Numbered from the stretch's first letter, positions 15,775 to 24,867 are shown. The stretch is DNA of 64,000 bases from Rhodocyclaceae bacterium UBA2346 (GCA_002344625.1 DDUE01000056.1:5139-69138), one strand, 5' to 3'. Notes: a model not told the origin generated them from the sequence alone. A program made the numbers and translations.

Positions 15775-16964
15775 CCGTTATTACGGCAGGACCTGCCGCG
15801 TGCCGCGACAGCAGCGTCGTCACGGCCGACCTGCCAACCGGCAGACTCACGCTCACGGTCGAATCGTCCCGTCGGCCGGTCGAGGATCTGCTCGGATTCG
15901 CCGCGCGCGCCAACCCACGCCGGGCGTTCCTGTTCCTGAGCAAGGTCCTCGGCAAGCACCACCCGGTACGCCCGGCCGACATGGCCGCGACCCATCGGCT
16001 GCTTGCCGACGACGTCCCCGCCGTCGGGGGCCCGGTGGTCTTCATCGGCATGGCGGAGACCGCGACCGGCCTCGGGCAAGGCGTGTTCGAGGCCTGGATC
16101 GACGCACACCCGGGAGCACCGGCGCTCTACCTGCAGACCACCCGCTATCGCGTCGATCACGCGCAGCGTCTGGATTTCGAGGAGGCTCACAGCCATGCGC
16201 CGCGGGTTTTCCTGCACCTGCCCACCGATCCGGCGGAACGCGCATCGTTCGCCGCGGCACGGCGGGTGGTACTGGTGGATGACGAACTCAGCACCGGCAA
16301 CACCTTTGTGAACTTGGTCGCGGTGCTGCGCCACGCGATGCCCCACCTGGCCGGCGTGCATCTGGCGACCCTCGCCGATTTCATGGGCGCCCGGCGCCGG
16401 TCCGAGCTGGGCGACACGATGGGGATGGCCTGCTCGGTCGGCGCCTTGATACGCGGATCGTGGCAGTTCGAGCACAACGGCGCCACCATCGCGGCCCCGG
16501 CGGCGCAGTGCGCCGAAGGCCACGAAGTGCGCCTGGCGGACGCCGGCTATGGCCGGCTCGGACGCAGCCAACGACTGCGGGCGAGTGCCGATCTCGTCGG
16601 CCGCCTCGCCGCCGAAACCGTGCCCGGCACCACGCTGGTCGTCGGTACCGGCGAGTTCATGCATGCCGCCTTCGTACTCGGCCGCGCACTCGAAGCGGCG
16701 GGCGCGGACGTGCGGGTGCAGGCCACGACCCGGTCACCGATACTGCGCTGGGGTGCGGTCACCCATGCCCTCGCCGTGCCCGATCCCTACCACGAAGGGG
16801 TAGCGAACTTCATCTACAACTTCGCGCCGGGCCGGTACGCGCGGGTCTTGATCTGTCACGAAACCGCCCCCGACCCCGCGCTGTTCGAGCTTGCCCGCCT
16901 TCTCGACGCACGCCTGATCCACTTCCAGCCCGACGACCATGCCGAAGAAGTTCCTGTTTGCTGA
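15771..16964 (+). CDS. Phosphoribosyltransferase with C-terminal TRSP domain
   Basis: 397-residue protein with an N-terminal PRTase domain (PRTase_2 type); the PRPP-binding loop is VVLVDDELSTGNT around residue 165-178. The C-terminal TRSP domain (about 290-395) has SPILRWGAVTHAL and PDPYHEGVANFIYNF. It would add or remove a ribose phosphate in the synthesis of the Ter-linked metabolite. Translation starts at GTG 15771 in a GTGA overlap with the ATP-grasp stop, a sign of translational coupling, and it overlaps the HAD gene by 26 bases. Confidence 0.87.
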   Translation: MTVITAGPAACRDSSVVTADLPTGRLTLTVESSRRPVEDLLGFAARANPRRAFLFLSKVLGKHHPVRPADMAATHRLLADDVPAVGGPVVFIGMAETATGLGQGVFEAWIDAHPGAPALYLQTTRYRVDHAQRLDFEEAHSHAPRVFLHLPTDPAERASFAAARRVVLVDDELSTGNTFVNLVAVLRHAMPHLAGVHLATLADFMGARRRSELGDTMGMACSVGALIRGSWQFEHNGATIAAPAAQCAEGHEVRLADAGYGRLGRSQRLRASADLVGRLAAETVPGTTLVVGTGEFMHAAFVLGRALEAAGADVRVQATTRSPILRWGAVTHALAVPDPYHEGVANFIYNFAPGRYARVLICHETAPDPALFELARLLDARLIHFQPDDHAEEVPVC

Positions 16965-17688
16965 CCTGGACGACACCCTGTTCCAGTCCCACAAGAAGTG
17001 CCCGCCCGACACACCCCTGACTCCGGCGGCCTACCTCAAGGATGGCAGTGCCCACTCGTTCCTGACACCTGCGCAGGCGAGCGTGCTCGATCTGTTCCGG
17101 CGCGAGATGGGGGTGATCCCGGTCACCGCCCGCAATGCCGACGCGTATGCCAGGGTCAGGCTCGGGTTCACGAGCGGCGCGGTGGTGAATTACGGCGGCG
17201 TGATTCTCGGCCCCGATGGCGCGCCCGAGGCCGAGTGGTTGAAGCGCAGCCGCACGCTCGCCGAACAGACCCTGCCCGAACTGAATGCGATCGCGGCCAC
17301 GCTGGGCGAATGGGCCGCGGCCAGCGGCGCCCGACTGCGGATACGCATCATCGAGGACTTCGGGATACCTTTCTACGTCTGCGCCAAAAGCGAAGAAGGC
17401 GATGAGACCGCGCTCGATCCGATCGACGCGAAAGCACGCACCGAATGGAGCGGCCCCGGCGCGACGGTCGCCGTGCATCGCAACGGCAACAACTTCTCGG
17501 TCTTGCCGGCCTGGCTGGACAAGCGCCACGCGGTCGAGCACCTGGCCGGGCGGCTGCGCGCGGTCCATGGCGAGATCGTCACCTTCGGAATGGGCGACAG
17601 CCTTTCCGATCTCGCCTTCATGAGCGCCTGCGACTACGCCCTGGTGCCGCGGCGCAGCCAGATCAACCACCTGCTGGGCAGCCGCTGA
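16939..17688 (+). CDS. HAD superfamily hydrolase of the Ter module
   Basis: 249-residue HAD phosphatase. Motif I is FADLDDTLF (nucleophile D9, acid D11); motif II is IPVTAR; the C-terminal motif IV is TFGMGDSLSDLAFM, with a C2-type (Cof-like) cap between. It would dephosphorylate an intermediate of the module. It starts inside the end of the PRTase gene (26-base overlap) and its stop shares one base with the next start (TGATG). Confidence 0.88.
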   Translation: MPKKFLFADLDDTLFQSHKKCPPDTPLTPAAYLKDGSAHSFLTPAQASVLDLFRREMGVIPVTARNADAYARVRLGFTSGAVVNYGGVILGPDGAPEAEWLKRSRTLAEQTLPELNAIAATLGEWAAASGARLRIRIIEDFGIPFYVCAKSEEGDETALDPIDAKARTEWSGPGATVAVHRNGNNFSVLPAWLDKRHAVEHLAGRLRAVHGEIVTFGMGDSLSDLAFMSACDYALVPRRSQINHLLGSR

Positions 17689-18770
17689 TGTTCCACGGCT
17701 CGTACCGCGCGGCGGATGTCGAATTCCTGCTCAAGCCGATCGAGATCGATTTCATCACCGATCTCGCGCTCAAGGAAACCCTGATCCAGTCCGGACAGCG
17801 CCACTACAGTGAAATGCTGTCGCCCGAGCGGGTGCCCTCGGCGCGCTATCTCACGCTGTTCCACCAGGCGCACGCGGCCAACCGGACGCGCCTGGCGCGT
17901 GACTGCCTGCGCCTCGCGAACATGTTGTGCGACCGCCACGGCCCCGACCTGGCGATCGTGTCGCTCGCACGCGCCGGCACCCCGATCGGCGCGATCGTCC
18001 GCCATTTGATCGAGCGCGTCCATGGCGGCCACCCGAGCCACTATTCGGTATCGATCATCCGCGATCGCGGCATAGACGAGCGTGCCCTGGACGAGATTCT
18101 CGCGCGCGGCCACCCGCCGGCCTCGATCGCCTTCGTCGACGGCTGGACCGGCAAAGGGGTGATCAGCCGCGAACTCGCGCAGGCCGTCGCGCGCTACAAC
18201 GCCAAGCGCGCCGTTGCCATCGACCCGGGGCTGAACGTGCTGACCGACCTTGCCGGCTCCGCCGCGCGCGCCGCTTCCGGCGAGGACTACCTGATCGCGT
18301 CGAGCATTCTGAATTCGACCATCAGCGGCCTGGTCAGCCGCTCCATCCTCAACGCCGCGATCCAGCCCGGCGACTTCCACGGCTGCGTGTTCTTCACCGA
18401 GTTCATGCCCCACGATCTGTCGCGATGGTTCGTAGACGACATGGTCGCGGCGGCGCTCGCACTCGACCCCGCCACGACGCTATCGACCACACCGGCGCGC
18501 GCCGAACTCGCCGCGGTCTCGCGCGACTACATGGCGCAGGCGAAAGCGCGCTATGCGATCGACGACGACAACCTGATCAAGCCTGGGATCGGCGAGGCCA
18601 CCCGGGTATTGCTGCGGCGCAACCCGGAACGCGTCATCGTTCGTGACTCGGGCAGCGCCCGCGTGGCACACTTGATCGCCCTGGCCGCCGAGAAATCCAT
18701 CCCCGTCGAACGCGACCCCGGGCTTCCCTATCATGCCGTATCCATCATCAGGAGCGCTGGCGATGCGTGA
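17688..18770 (+). CDS. StiP family protein: PRTase_1 domain plus PELOTA-like RNA-binding domain
   Basis: 360-residue protein usually labelled 'cysteine protease StiP'. The sequence fits the later reinterpretation: a PRTase_1 domain (about 1-310, with LARAGTPIGAIVRHL, SVSIIRDRGID and the PRPP-loop-like FVDGWTGKGVISREL) and a C-terminal PELOTA-type domain (about 315-357) with VIVRDSGSARVAHLIALAA. No papain-like Cys/His arrangement is evident. A role in making or transferring a modified nucleotide, perhaps on RNA, is inference from family work. The start ATG at 17688 overlaps the HAD stop by one base; its end overlaps the CitE-like gene by eight. Confidence 0.85.
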   Translation: MFHGSYRAADVEFLLKPIEIDFITDLALKETLIQSGQRHYSEMLSPERVPSARYLTLFHQAHAANRTRLARDCLRLANMLCDRHGPDLAIVSLARAGTPIGAIVRHLIERVHGGHPSHYSVSIIRDRGIDERALDEILARGHPPASIAFVDGWTGKGVISRELAQAVARYNAKRAVAIDPGLNVLTDLAGSAARAASGEDYLIASSILNSTISGLVSRSILNAAIQPGDFHGCVFFTEFMPHDLSRWFVDDMVAAALALDPATTLSTTPARAELAAVSRDYMAQAKARYAIDDDNLIKPGIGEATRVLLRRNPERVIVRDSGSARVAHLIALAAEKSIPVERDPGLPYHAVSIIRSAGDA

Positions 18771-19668
18771 CGTCACCGAACTCGGGGCGAGCCTGTACGT
18801 GCCCGCAACCCGCACCGACCTCGATCTGATCAGTCGTGGCGAGCGCCTCGGCCAGGTCCGCTCGCTGATCTTCTGCACCGAGGACGCGGTCAAGGAGCCC
18901 GACCTGGCGCTCGCCCTCGAGAACCTGCGCCAGTCGCTCGCCAGCATGCGCTGCCTCGGGCCGCGGATGCGCTTCGTGCGTGTGCGCAACCCGGCGGTGC
19001 TCGCCGCGGTGCTCGACATGCCGGGCGCCGAGCGGCTCGACGGCTTCGTCCTGCCCAAGGTCACGCGCGCAGTCCTGCCGGAATACCTCGGCCTGCTGCG
19101 GGGCCACGGCCATCTGATCATGCCGACGCTGGAAACCCGCGAAGTGTTCGACGAGCGCGAGATGATCGCACTGCGCCGGCTGCTCGAGCGCGAATCGGTG
19201 CGCGAGCGGGTACTGACCCTGCGCATCGGCGGCAACGACCTCTTCTCCTTGCTGGGGATGCGTCGCCCGCGCGGGCGCACCCTCTACCAGACCTCGCTGG
19301 GCCCGGTGATCGCGCGCCTGGTCACCACCTTCAGGCCCAGCGGACTCAATCTGAGCGCGCCAGTGTTCGAGTACCTGGACGATGCGCCGACCCTGCAGCG
19401 CGAAGTCGAAGAGGACCTCGCGCACGGTCTGGTCGGCAAGACCGCGGTTCATCCCGACCAGGTGCCGATCATCGAGTCGTGCTACCGGGTGCATGCCTCA
19501 GATCTGGAGATGGCCGAGCTCATTCTGAGCGACGATGCACCGGCCGTGTTTCGCATGCACGACGCGATGTGCGAACCCGCCACGCACCGCAACTGGGCCC
19601 AGGGCCTGCGCAAGTCGGCAAGCTGCTTCGGCCTCAACGATGGCGCGAACGGCGGCATGCCGGCATGA
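18763..19668 (+). CDS. CitE-like (HpcH/HpaI family) aldolase/lyase of the Ter module
   Basis: 301-residue TIM-barrel enzyme of the CitE/HpcH group. Visible elements are DGFVLPKV, PTLETREVFD carrying the conserved acidic residue, and RIGGNDLFSLLG with the second metal-binding acid; GKTAVHPDQVPIIE near the C-terminus is typical. It probably makes or breaks a carbon-carbon bond next to a carboxylate. It is the last gene of the coupled module. GGAG lies eight bases before the ATG at 18763, and the gene overlaps the StiP-like stop by 8 bases. Confidence 0.85.
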   Translation: MRDVTELGASLYVPATRTDLDLISRGERLGQVRSLIFCTEDAVKEPDLALALENLRQSLASMRCLGPRMRFVRVRNPAVLAAVLDMPGAERLDGFVLPKVTRAVLPEYLGLLRGHGHLIMPTLETREVFDEREMIALRRLLERESVRERVLTLRIGGNDLFSLLGMRRPRGRTLYQTSLGPVIARLVTTFRPSGLNLSAPVFEYLDDAPTLQREVEEDLAHGLVGKTAVHPDQVPIIESCYRVHASDLEMAELILSDDAPAVFRMHDAMCEPATHRNWAQGLRKSASCFGLNDGANGGMPA

Positions 19669-19771
19669 CGCGGCCGTTCGGACGCCATCGCGCCGGCTGG
19701 TCGATCACACCACTCAGCGCAAACCACGAATCTTACGGCGGCCGGTCCGCCCATTTGAAAGGATGACGAAC

Positions 19772-20986
19772 ATGCAGATTGCACGCGGCCAACGGCTCAA
19801 ACTCGCGGATCTGGGGCTGGACGGACAGCCCTTCTCGATTGCGCTGACACTTGCGGACGGCGGACTGGTCGTCGACAGCGCCTGCTTCGGCCTCGATGCC
19901 GCGCGCAAGCTTTCCGACGAACGCTACATGACTTTCTTCAACCAGCCCGCATCACCTTGCGGCGCGGTGAAGCTGGCGAGCGGCGGGCGCTTCGACTTCG
20001 ACCTGGCGAGGCTTCCGGCCACGATCGAATCGCTGACGGTGACCCTCGCGATCGACGGCGCCGGCACCATGAGCAAACTGGGCAACTGCATTGCGACCCT
20101 CAGCCGGGGCGGCACCAGCGCGGCCACTTACGCCTTCGACGGCGGCCAGTTTTCGGCCGAACGCGCGGTCATGCTGCTCGAACTCTATCACAAGGACGGC
20201 CAGTGGCGGCTGAATGCCGTCAGCCAGGGCTTCAACGGCGGCCTCGACGCCCTGGTCACCCACTTCGGCGGCAGCGTCGCCGACAAACCGTCGGCCCCGC
20301 AGGCCGCCCCGCCCAGCGCACCGCCGCCCAGCCCGCCACCCGCGCCACCTTCACGGGTGTCGCTCTCCAAGATCACGCTCGACAAGCGCGGCGACCAGAT
20401 TTCGCTCGAGAAGCGCGGCAGCGGCAAAGGCCATGGGCGCATCGAGTGCAACCTCAACTGGACTTCGGGCGGTGCGCCGGCCAAGAAAAGGCTGCTGGGC
20501 GGACTGTTCGGCGGCGGGCGCAGTTCAGGCATCGATCTCGATCTCGGGTGCCTGTTCGAACTCAGCGACGGGCGCAAATCGGTGGTGCAGGCCTTGGGCA
20601 ACTGCTTCGGGGACTTCAACCGGGCCCCGTTCATCAATCTGGCCGGCGACGACCGGACCGGCGCGAGCACGAGCGGCGAGTTCCTCTACATCAACGGCGA
20701 CCACCTCGCCGAGATCAAGCGCATCTGCGTGTTCGCGTTCATTTACGAGGGTGTGGCCAACTGGGCGCAGGCCGATGGCGTGGTGACGGTGACGGTTCCC
20801 GGCCATCCGGTCATCGAAGTACGCCTCGATGGCCACCAGCCCAGCAAGAACATGTGTGCGATCGCGATGCTGGAAAACCACAATGGCGAATTGCGCGTGA
20901 CCAAGCTCGCCGAATACTTCGCCGGCCACCCCGATCTCGACCGCCACTATGGCTGGGGCATGCGCTGGACCGAGGGTTCCAAGTAG
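19772..20986 (+). CDS. terA: TerA: TerD-like domain plus TerA C-terminal domain
   Basis: 404-residue protein with an N-terminal TerD-like domain (about 1-172) almost the same in pattern as that of terF (RGQRLKLADL, VDSACFGLDA, LSDERYMTFFNQP), a Pro/Ala linker (about 173-190), and a C-terminal TerA domain (about 195-395). The C-terminal part keeps a second TerD-like core with IDLDLGCLFEL and GDDRTGAST. TerA is a soluble partner of the Ter membrane complex. AAAGGA precedes the ATG at 19772; an in-frame ATG at 19763 is an alternative. It is separated from the module by 103 bases. Confidence 0.88.
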   Translation: MQIARGQRLKLADLGLDGQPFSIALTLADGGLVVDSACFGLDAARKLSDERYMTFFNQPASPCGAVKLASGGRFDFDLARLPATIESLTVTLAIDGAGTMSKLGNCIATLSRGGTSAATYAFDGGQFSAERAVMLLELYHKDGQWRLNAVSQGFNGGLDALVTHFGGSVADKPSAPQAAPPSAPPPSPPPAPPSRVSLSKITLDKRGDQISLEKRGSGKGHGRIECNLNWTSGGAPAKKRLLGGLFGGGRSSGIDLDLGCLFELSDGRKSVVQALGNCFGDFNRAPFINLAGDDRTGASTSGEFLYINGDHLAEIKRICVFAFIYEGVANWAQADGVVTVTVPGHPVIEVRLDGHQPSKNMCAIAMLENHNGELRVTKLAEYFAGHPDLDRHYGWGMRWTEGSK

Positions 20987-21004
20987 GCCGGCCTTTCCGC
21001 CGGC
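20987..21004 (+). terminator. Hairpin between convergent terA and the kinase gene
   Basis: GCCGGC (20987-20992), loop CTTTCC, GCCGGC (20999-21004), lying just after the terA stop in the 37-base convergent gap. No T-run follows. It may serve both strands. Confidence 0.45.
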
Positions 21005-21023
21005 ACCGGGCGGCTGGCACAGC

Positions 21024-22526
21024 TCAGCCCCCGGCCATCTGCACCATCAGCAGGCGCCCGCCGAGCTCCGGCGACAACAGAATCCGGGCGCCCTCTTCGA
21101 GCAGCACCCGGGCGCCGATCGGAATGTCCAACCCGGCGCTGACATCGCGCATGCCGCTCAGCCGTTCATTGACCAGATACCAGTCGCCCTGGTGCGCGAC
21201 GAAGTAGCCGACACGCCGGGTATCGTCGCCCGACAGCTTCTCGTTCGGAAAGATGAAGCGGTTCTGATGCCAGCGAAACAGTGACTGCCCGTCGTAAACC
21301 ATCACGCGATGCTTGTCGGACAGGAAGCGCCCCTTCTCGTGCGACGAGTACAGATTCAACACCGGCAGCTTGCCACGATGCGGCGTGCCGCAAAACGGAC
21401 AGCGCGGCAGTGTCGAGTTGTCGAACGGATACCACTTCTGCTCGCATGCCGGGTTCGCACACGGCTGGAGCAGGTCGACCGTCTTGACCAGCGCGGTCTC
21501 CCACTCGTCGGCGGTCGGCCGCAGTGCCGGCTCGTGCAGACCATGCACGAAACTGCGTTCGAACAGCGCGGATAGATACGGGCCGGTGATCGTATAGGGC
21601 AGACGGCGCGTATCCTTCCAGGGCGATTCGCCGGGGCGCAGATCTTCGGCCCTGATCCGGTTCGAGCGGTCGTCGGGGTGCTCGACGAACAATGCGCCGG
21701 CACCCATCGTCAGCTCTTCGTCCTTCTGGGCGTCGTCAGGATCGTGGATTCTGTCGCCGCGCAACGGATGGCGATAAAGCAGATACATGTATACGAGCAC
21801 CGCGAGCGCATGCAGGTCGGTGGTGCGCGACGGCAGCTTGCGATCGGGATCGCCCTCGTCGAGATGCGCGGACCTGATCACCTCGGGCGCGATGAAATCC
21901 GGCGTCCCGATGACTGCGGGCGGATGCCGCCCGGGCACGACCAGACCATCCAGATCGATGAGACAAGCCTGGCCGGTGGTCGGGTCGATGAGGCAATTGT
22001 TGTAGCCGAGATCGCTGTGGCTCAGTCCGGCCATGTGCATTCGCCGCACCGCGCGCGCCAGCATCACGCACACCCGCAGGTGGCGCATCCAGTCGCCCAA
22101 CTCGCGCGGATCGAGAAAGCGCGCGCGATGCCCCGGGCTCGCGAACCATTTGCCGACTTTTTCCCTGCCCCGAATGCCCAGCAGCCGGTCGTCGTTGCGG
22201 CTGCCGTGCTCGAAGAAGAAACACGCGCGGTAAAACGGCACCACGACGCCCAGCCTGCCCGCATACTCGACCACCGCGGTGGGCCAGCAATAGAGGTTCT
22301 TCAGGTACTCGCCCCCCGCCTGGCCGAAAATACGCTCGCGGTAGCGCCCGGTGATCTCGAGCAATCGCTCGCGGCTGGCGGCGTCCGCCGGGCCACGGTA
22401 GAAGGCCACGACATAGGTCTCGTCGGGGCTGAACATGACGTCCTTCACCCCGCCCCGCGCCTTCACTTCATCGATGAATCGCACCGTACTGCCATCGCTG
22501 GCGGTGAGCGTCACGACTGCGGCCAT
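21024..22526 (-). CDS. Ter-associated protein kinase with zinc ribbon
   Basis: 500-residue Ser/Thr-kinase-like protein of the TerY-P triad. The catalytic loop reads GLSHSDLGYNNCLID (HSD replacing HRD), the metal motif is LIDLDG and the activation segment has GTPDFIAPEV. The usual VAIK lysine is not obvious: the matching strand reads YVVAFYRG. A C4 zinc-ribbon (CANPAC... CPFCG, about 375-400) is followed by a beta-rich domain (about 410-500), perhaps FHA-like. It likely phosphorylates a vWA or TerD protein. ATG 22526 has AAGGA six bases upstream. It is last in a minus-strand series after the PP2C gene. Confidence 0.82.
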   Translation of the reverse strand: MAAVVTLTASDGSTVRFIDEVKARGGVKDVMFSPDETYVVAFYRGPADAASRERLLEITGRYRERIFGQAGGEYLKNLYCWPTAVVEYAGRLGVVVPFYRACFFFEHGSRNDDRLLGIRGREKVGKWFASPGHRARFLDPRELGDWMRHLRVCVMLARAVRRMHMAGLSHSDLGYNNCLIDPTTGQACLIDLDGLVVPGRHPPAVIGTPDFIAPEVIRSAHLDEGDPDRKLPSRTTDLHALAVLVYMYLLYRHPLRGDRIHDPDDAQKDEELTMGAGALFVEHPDDRSNRIRAEDLRPGESPWKDTRRLPYTITGPYLSALFERSFVHGLHEPALRPTADEWETALVKTVDLLQPCANPACEQKWYPFDNSTLPRCPFCGTPHRGKLPVLNLYSSHEKGRFLSDKHRVMVYDGQSLFRWHQNRFIFPNEKLSGDDTRRVGYFVAHQGDWYLVNERLSGMRDVSAGLDIPIGARVLLEEGARILLSPELGGRLLMVQMAGG

Positions 22527-22554
22527 GTGGCTTCCTTCTGGTCTAGCGCCGGGC

Positions 22555-23760
22555 TCAACATACGATGGCGATGGTGCGGTCGTCGTGGTTGCCTTGCGAC
22601 CAGAAGCCCAGCCATGCGAGCAGGCGCCGATCGGCCTGCGCATCGGCGTCGAAGGGCATCACGTCCTGCGCGATCTCTTCCCACAAGGCGCGCCACGGAC
22701 CCGGTTCGGAGAGCTGCGCCACGCTTTCGAAGCGCGCGTCCGAAACCCCGTCGGTCATCAGCATGAACGCGGTGAAATCGTCGCACAGCACATACCGGAC
22801 GCGCTCGTCCAAGGCCGCCGCTGCGAGCACGGCCGGCTCGAGAAAACGGGTCTGCCCAGCGTATTCCCCCCCATCGGCGTCGCCCAGCAACGCCGGGGCG
22901 CAGCCGTCGCGGTGGACGCCGATCACGCCATCACCCACCCAGTAGCCGGCGCACAACCACTGTTCGCCGCATTTGCATGCGACACCGATCAGCAAGGTCG
23001 TAGCGAGCTCACGCACCGCCGGGATTCGTCCGGGCCCGGCCGCCACGGCATCTTCGAGCGCCTGCATCGCCTGCCGGGCCGCGGAGCCGAGCGTCACGAC
23101 CAGGGCTTGGTGCAATCCGCGCCCCGCTTCAGCCGACCCGTCCACCTGCAGCGCGGCGACCGCGGCGAGCACTCGAGCGCCCGCGTCGGCACCGAGTGCC
23201 TGCCGCAGGTGATCGCCGGCCGCCTGCACGGCGAGCTGCGATCCTAGCCGGGACAACGCCGCGCTGCCAGCGCCGTCGGCGACGACCGCGACATACCAGC
23301 CGTCGCGCGGATCCGACCAGACGAAGAAATCGTCATCGCAGCAGGCGCCCACATGGGCATGCGAGCGTCCTCGGGTTCGCGCCGCGACGACTCGCCGCTC
23401 GCGCCCGGCGATCAGCTGTGCCGCCTGGTCGGGCTTCCAGCACGGGGCGTCGCGATCGGACGGGATGTCCTTCCAGAGCTGCCTGGGGTCGGGATTGACG
23501 TAGATCGCCGCGGTGGCGATATGCCGCGCCTCCGCGTCCTCGCCCACGCAGCGATAAACTACCTCGAGCGAAAATTCGCCATGTGCCTGCGGCGTGCCGG
23601 TGAGCAGCCCGGTCGCCACATCGCAAACCAGCGCGAGGCCGGGCGGCACGACGACCTCGAGCAACATCACCGGCGGCGCGCCTGGCGCCGGCGTGATCGC
23701 CCCGGCATAGGCCTGGGCCTGCCTGGCGTTGGCGATTCTGAACTTCACCGGCGCGCCCAT
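22555..23760 (-). CDS. PP2C-type protein phosphatase with N-terminal Ig-like domain
   Basis: 401-residue protein. The C-terminal two thirds (about 120-400) is a PP2C phosphatase: VVADGAGSAALSRLGSQ gives the metal-binding Asp-Gly, LMTDGVSD the second, and DDRTIAIV the end motif. The N-terminal 90 residues look like a bacterial Ig-like (He_PIG-type) fold, with CDVATGLLTGTPQAHGEFSL. It is the phosphatase of the TerY-P triad and should counter the adjacent kinase. ATG 23760 follows a G-rich ribosome site; the in-frame GTG at 23818-23820, just after the upstream stop, would add 20 residues. Confidence 0.83.
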   Translation of the reverse strand: MGAPVKFRIANARQAQAYAGAITPAPGAPPVMLLEVVVPPGLALVCDVATGLLTGTPQAHGEFSLEVVYRCVGEDAEARHIATAAIYVNPDPRQLWKDIPSDRDAPCWKPDQAAQLIAGRERRVVAARTRGRSHAHVGACCDDDFFVWSDPRDGWYVAVVADGAGSAALSRLGSQLAVQAAGDHLRQALGADAGARVLAAVAALQVDGSAEAGRGLHQALVVTLGSAARQAMQALEDAVAAGPGRIPAVRELATTLLIGVACKCGEQWLCAGYWVGDGVIGVHRDGCAPALLGDADGGEYAGQTRFLEPAVLAAAALDERVRYVLCDDFTAFMLMTDGVSDARFESVAQLSEPGPWRALWEEIAQDVMPFDADAQADRRLLAWLGFWSQGNHDDRTIAIVC

Positions 23761-23820
23761 GCCCGCCCCCCGGCCTGAGCATCGTCGCCCGAACCCCGGC
23801 CCCGCGCCACGCCTCGACAC

Positions 23821-24867
23821 CTAGCCACGGGCACGCGAAACATCGAATCCTCCTTCGGCCACGCCCATACCGATCTCGCTGTCGCAGCCCGGGCACACCG
23901 CCGACCCCGGACCGGGTACGCAGAATATCTGCCCGCATGCGCACGCGGCGAACGCATACGGCGCACCGCAATGGGGGCATCCGGGCGAGCCCCGCAGGTA
24001 GTCGGTGTTGATCGTGCGGACGTTTGCGCGGGGATCCGAGAGCGCGTCGAAATCGCGTTCCGCCGCGAACACGCCGACGAGATCGTAGGCCACCGGGTCG
24101 ATCTGAAAGTCCTGGGTCGCCACCGCCTGGCCGCTGCGTTCGTACTTGATCAGATACGGCAGCCTGCTCTTCTGGCAGCGGCCCGCGACGATCACGAAAT
24201 CCTCGTCAACCGCCGTCGCCTGGGCGATCGACTCGATCTTGCGCATCACGGATTCATCGACCTTGGCCAGGTTGACCCTGGCCGGCTCACCGATGCCGAT
24301 GCTGCGGCTTTGCGAACTCACCGAAGCGCTGATCCAGTCGATGAACTTCCGGAAGTCGCTCGATGCGGCCGTCTCGATGCGCAGCACGTCGGCCGTCACC
24401 TCGGACAGGCGCTCGAGCGCCGCATGCGCGCCGATCCCGACCGCGACCAGGTTGACCCTGCGCGCGTAATCGCGAGCCCAGCGCGCGAGCGGCGGTCCGA
24501 CATCGTCGGTGCTCTTGCCGTCGGTCATGAGGAACACCAAGGGCTTGAAATCGCCCTTGCGCTGCGCACTCGAGCGCTGCACGTTCGCATCGATCTCCGC
24601 CATCAGGTGATCGAAGGCCGCGCCGATCGAGGTACCCGAGCCCAACGGCAGGCGCGGCGGGGAGAACGACGCGAGCTCGACCAGCGGCGTCAGCGTTCTG
24701 GCCCGGCCGGCGAACGCGATCACCGAGAGATAAGCGGTCTCGAGCGCATAGGGGTCGGTGCGCAAGCTCTGGATCAAGCGCTCTATGCCCTCCTGCAGAC
24801 TGCGAAGATTGTCCCCGGCCATGCTTTCGGAGACGTCGATGACGAGAAAGACCGGCAAGCGCCGCAT
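23821..24867 (-). CDS. TerY-type vWA protein with C-terminal zinc ribbon
   Basis: 348-residue protein with an N-terminal von Willebrand A domain (about 5-200; MIDAS DVSES in FLVIDVSESMAG, and FLMTDGKSTDD) and a C-terminal TerY-C region. The latter ends in a cysteine cluster (CPHCGAPYAFAACACGQIFC, then CPGCD) that should bind zinc. TerY proteins are the scaffold and probable phosphorylation target in the TerY-kinase-PP2C triad. It starts 12 bases after the stop of the second TerY gene, and its own stop lies 60 bases before the PP2C start, so all four form one operon. Confidence 0.88.
   Translation of the reverse strand: MRRLPVFLVIDVSESMAGDNLRSLQEGIERLIQSLRTDPYALETAYLSVIAFAGRARTLTPLVELASFSPPRLPLGSGTSIGAAFDHLMAEIDANVQRSSAQRKGDFKPLVFLMTDGKSTDDVGPPLARWARDYARRVNLVAVGIGAHAALERLSEVTADVLRIETAASSDFRKFIDWISASVSSQSRSIGIGEPARVNLAKVDESVMRKIESIAQATAVDEDFVIVAGRCQKSRLPYLIKYERSGQAVATQDFQIDPVAYDLVGVFAAERDFDALSDPRANVRTINTDYLRGSPGCPHCGAPYAFAACACGQIFCVPGPGSAVCPGCDSEIGMGVAEGGFDVSRARG

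Noticed and set aside
17688-18770. Calling the StiP family gene a cysteine protease
   Set aside because: No Cys/His protease arrangement is seen, while PRPP-loop-like and PELOTA-like regions fit a phosphoribosyltransferase.
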